NCBI GenBank assembly: GCA_031552405.1
Contig: JAVBMN010000026.1
Location: 1-64,000, forward strand
Source: UBA1794 sp031552405
GTDB lineage: Bacteria; Bacteroidota; Bacteroidia; Bacteroidales; Bacteroidaceae
Direction of reading: 5' to 3'
DNA: 64,000 nt
A program made the translations under genes and the position numbers. The first letter of the stretch is position 1. Every line of letters begins with the position of its first letter. The notes below the pieces were generated by a model. The model was given only the letters and a program-made list of their open reading frames with translations, did not search any database and was not told the origin of the DNA. Of this stretch, positions 63,578-64,000 are shown in pieces.

Positions 63578-63603
63578 AATTTGCAATATCCACATTGCAA
63601 ATT
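63578..63603. promoter_or_regulatory. Palindrome upstream of the pta promoter, likely operator
   Basis: AATTTGCAAT (63578-63587), 6-base spacer, ATTGCAAATT (63594-63603): a perfect 10-base inverted repeat beginning 4 bases upstream of the -7 element and covering the -33 region. Its size and symmetry suit a dimeric regulator, for example a Crp/Fnr-like or TetR-like protein. The factor is unknown. Confidence 0.65.
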
Positions 63604-63721
63604 GAAGGTTTTTTTCGTCTGAGCCCTATTATTTCCCCTTTTCAGCGATATTAACAAAGGGCAGGGCGAAAAAAACTGTTTTCCAGGGTTTTCCTCACTC
63701 AGGCGAAGGGTCTCGAAACTT

Positions 63722-63795
63722 CAGGCCTGCGTTTGAAAAATCTCAGGCCTGAAGTCCTCAAATCTCAAGCCTGAGATTTATAAAACGCAGGCCTG
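63722..63795. repeat. Palindrome array, exact 22-base period, CAGGCCTG type (4 units)
   Basis: CAGGCCTG at 63722, CAGGCCTG at 63744, CAAGCCTG at 63766, CAGGCCTG at 63788. All spacings are exactly 22 bases. Flanks such as AATCT and AGATT extend the symmetry. Only this core type is present; the GTGCGCAC type is absent here. Confidence 0.88.
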
Positions 63796-63991
63796 AGATT
63801 AAATCACCAATAAACGCCTAGTTATAAGCCACATACAGCACACCTCACTGTAACAAGAGAGGATACGCCTGTTTGCACCCTTATTGCGAAAAAAGCACAC
63901 AAACAGGACTTTTTGCCACTCCCGTTCCACTTCTGGCAATGAAAAGCTGAATTTATAAGCTAATTTCCGTCCTGTTCAAAATAAAAAGCAA

Positions 63992-64000
63992 TACCTTTGC
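63992..64000 (+). promoter_or_regulatory. -7 element for a gene right of the window
   Basis: TACCTTTGC at the very end of the window, plus strand. The gene it serves is not visible. Confidence 0.6.

Larger units (their letters stand above)
63526..64000. other. 475-base intergenic region
   Basis: No gene. From left to right: pta promoter and palindrome (63565-63603), A/T-rich sequence, a palindrome array (63722-63795), and a promoter pointing out of the window at the right end. Confidence 0.7.

Overview
The window comes from a Bacteroidota chromosome, most likely order Bacteroidales. Evidence: promoters follow TTTG-N19/20-TAnnTTTGC rather than sigma70 consensus; the housekeeping proteins (RpoB of 1270 aa, NusA of 422 aa, IF-2 of 1005 aa, SufBCDS) are of Bacteroidales type; there is a hybrid two-component system (HTCS); and several proteins carry type IX secretion (T9SS) C-terminal sorting domains. 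T9SS cargo plus BspA-like proteins suggest a Tannerellaceae/Porphyromonadaceae-like lineage, which is inference.

1-15.5 kb is the classic translation/transcription cluster, all on the minus strand: tRNA-Thr(TGT), tRNA-Tyr, tRNA-Gly, tRNA-Thr(GGT), tuf, tRNA-Trp, secE, nusG, rplK, rplA, rplJ, rplL, rpoB, rpoC. It has a hairpin between rplL and rpoB and a terminator after rpoC. Upstream lies the rpsU-xerC-raiA operon, divergent from a gamma-carbonic-anhydrase-like gene. 15.5-19.1 kb holds a probable orphan small RNA and the U32 peptidase/thioesterase/dprA operon. 19.2-27.6 kb pairs a secreted GH78 rhamnosidase with an HTCS regulator; a direct-repeat operator candidate lies between them. 27.8-35.4 kb has dusB, a three-gene envelope-lipid operon (SDR, PAP2, phosphoethanolamine transferase), RNase R and a Nim-like flavoprotein.

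35.4-46.8 kb is the accessory region. Three tandem BspA-like leucine-rich-repeat genes with T9SS signals and one phage-tail-like ORF sit between two direct repeats of about 410-430 bp. Each repeat holds an array of short palindromes spaced 21-22 bp apart and a small element with 15-bp terminal inverted repeats. Related palindrome arrays occur at 16.1 kb and 63.7 kb. This repeat system is the least explained structure in the window.

46.8-64 kb returns to core genes: a YgjP-like metallopeptidase, a secreted hypothetical, rimP-nusA-infB (with a short attenuator-like leader), sufBCDS, a K+-dependent-type membrane pyrophosphatase, rnhB, and the pta-ackA operon with a palindrome next to its promoter. 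The last bases are a promoter for a gene outside the window.
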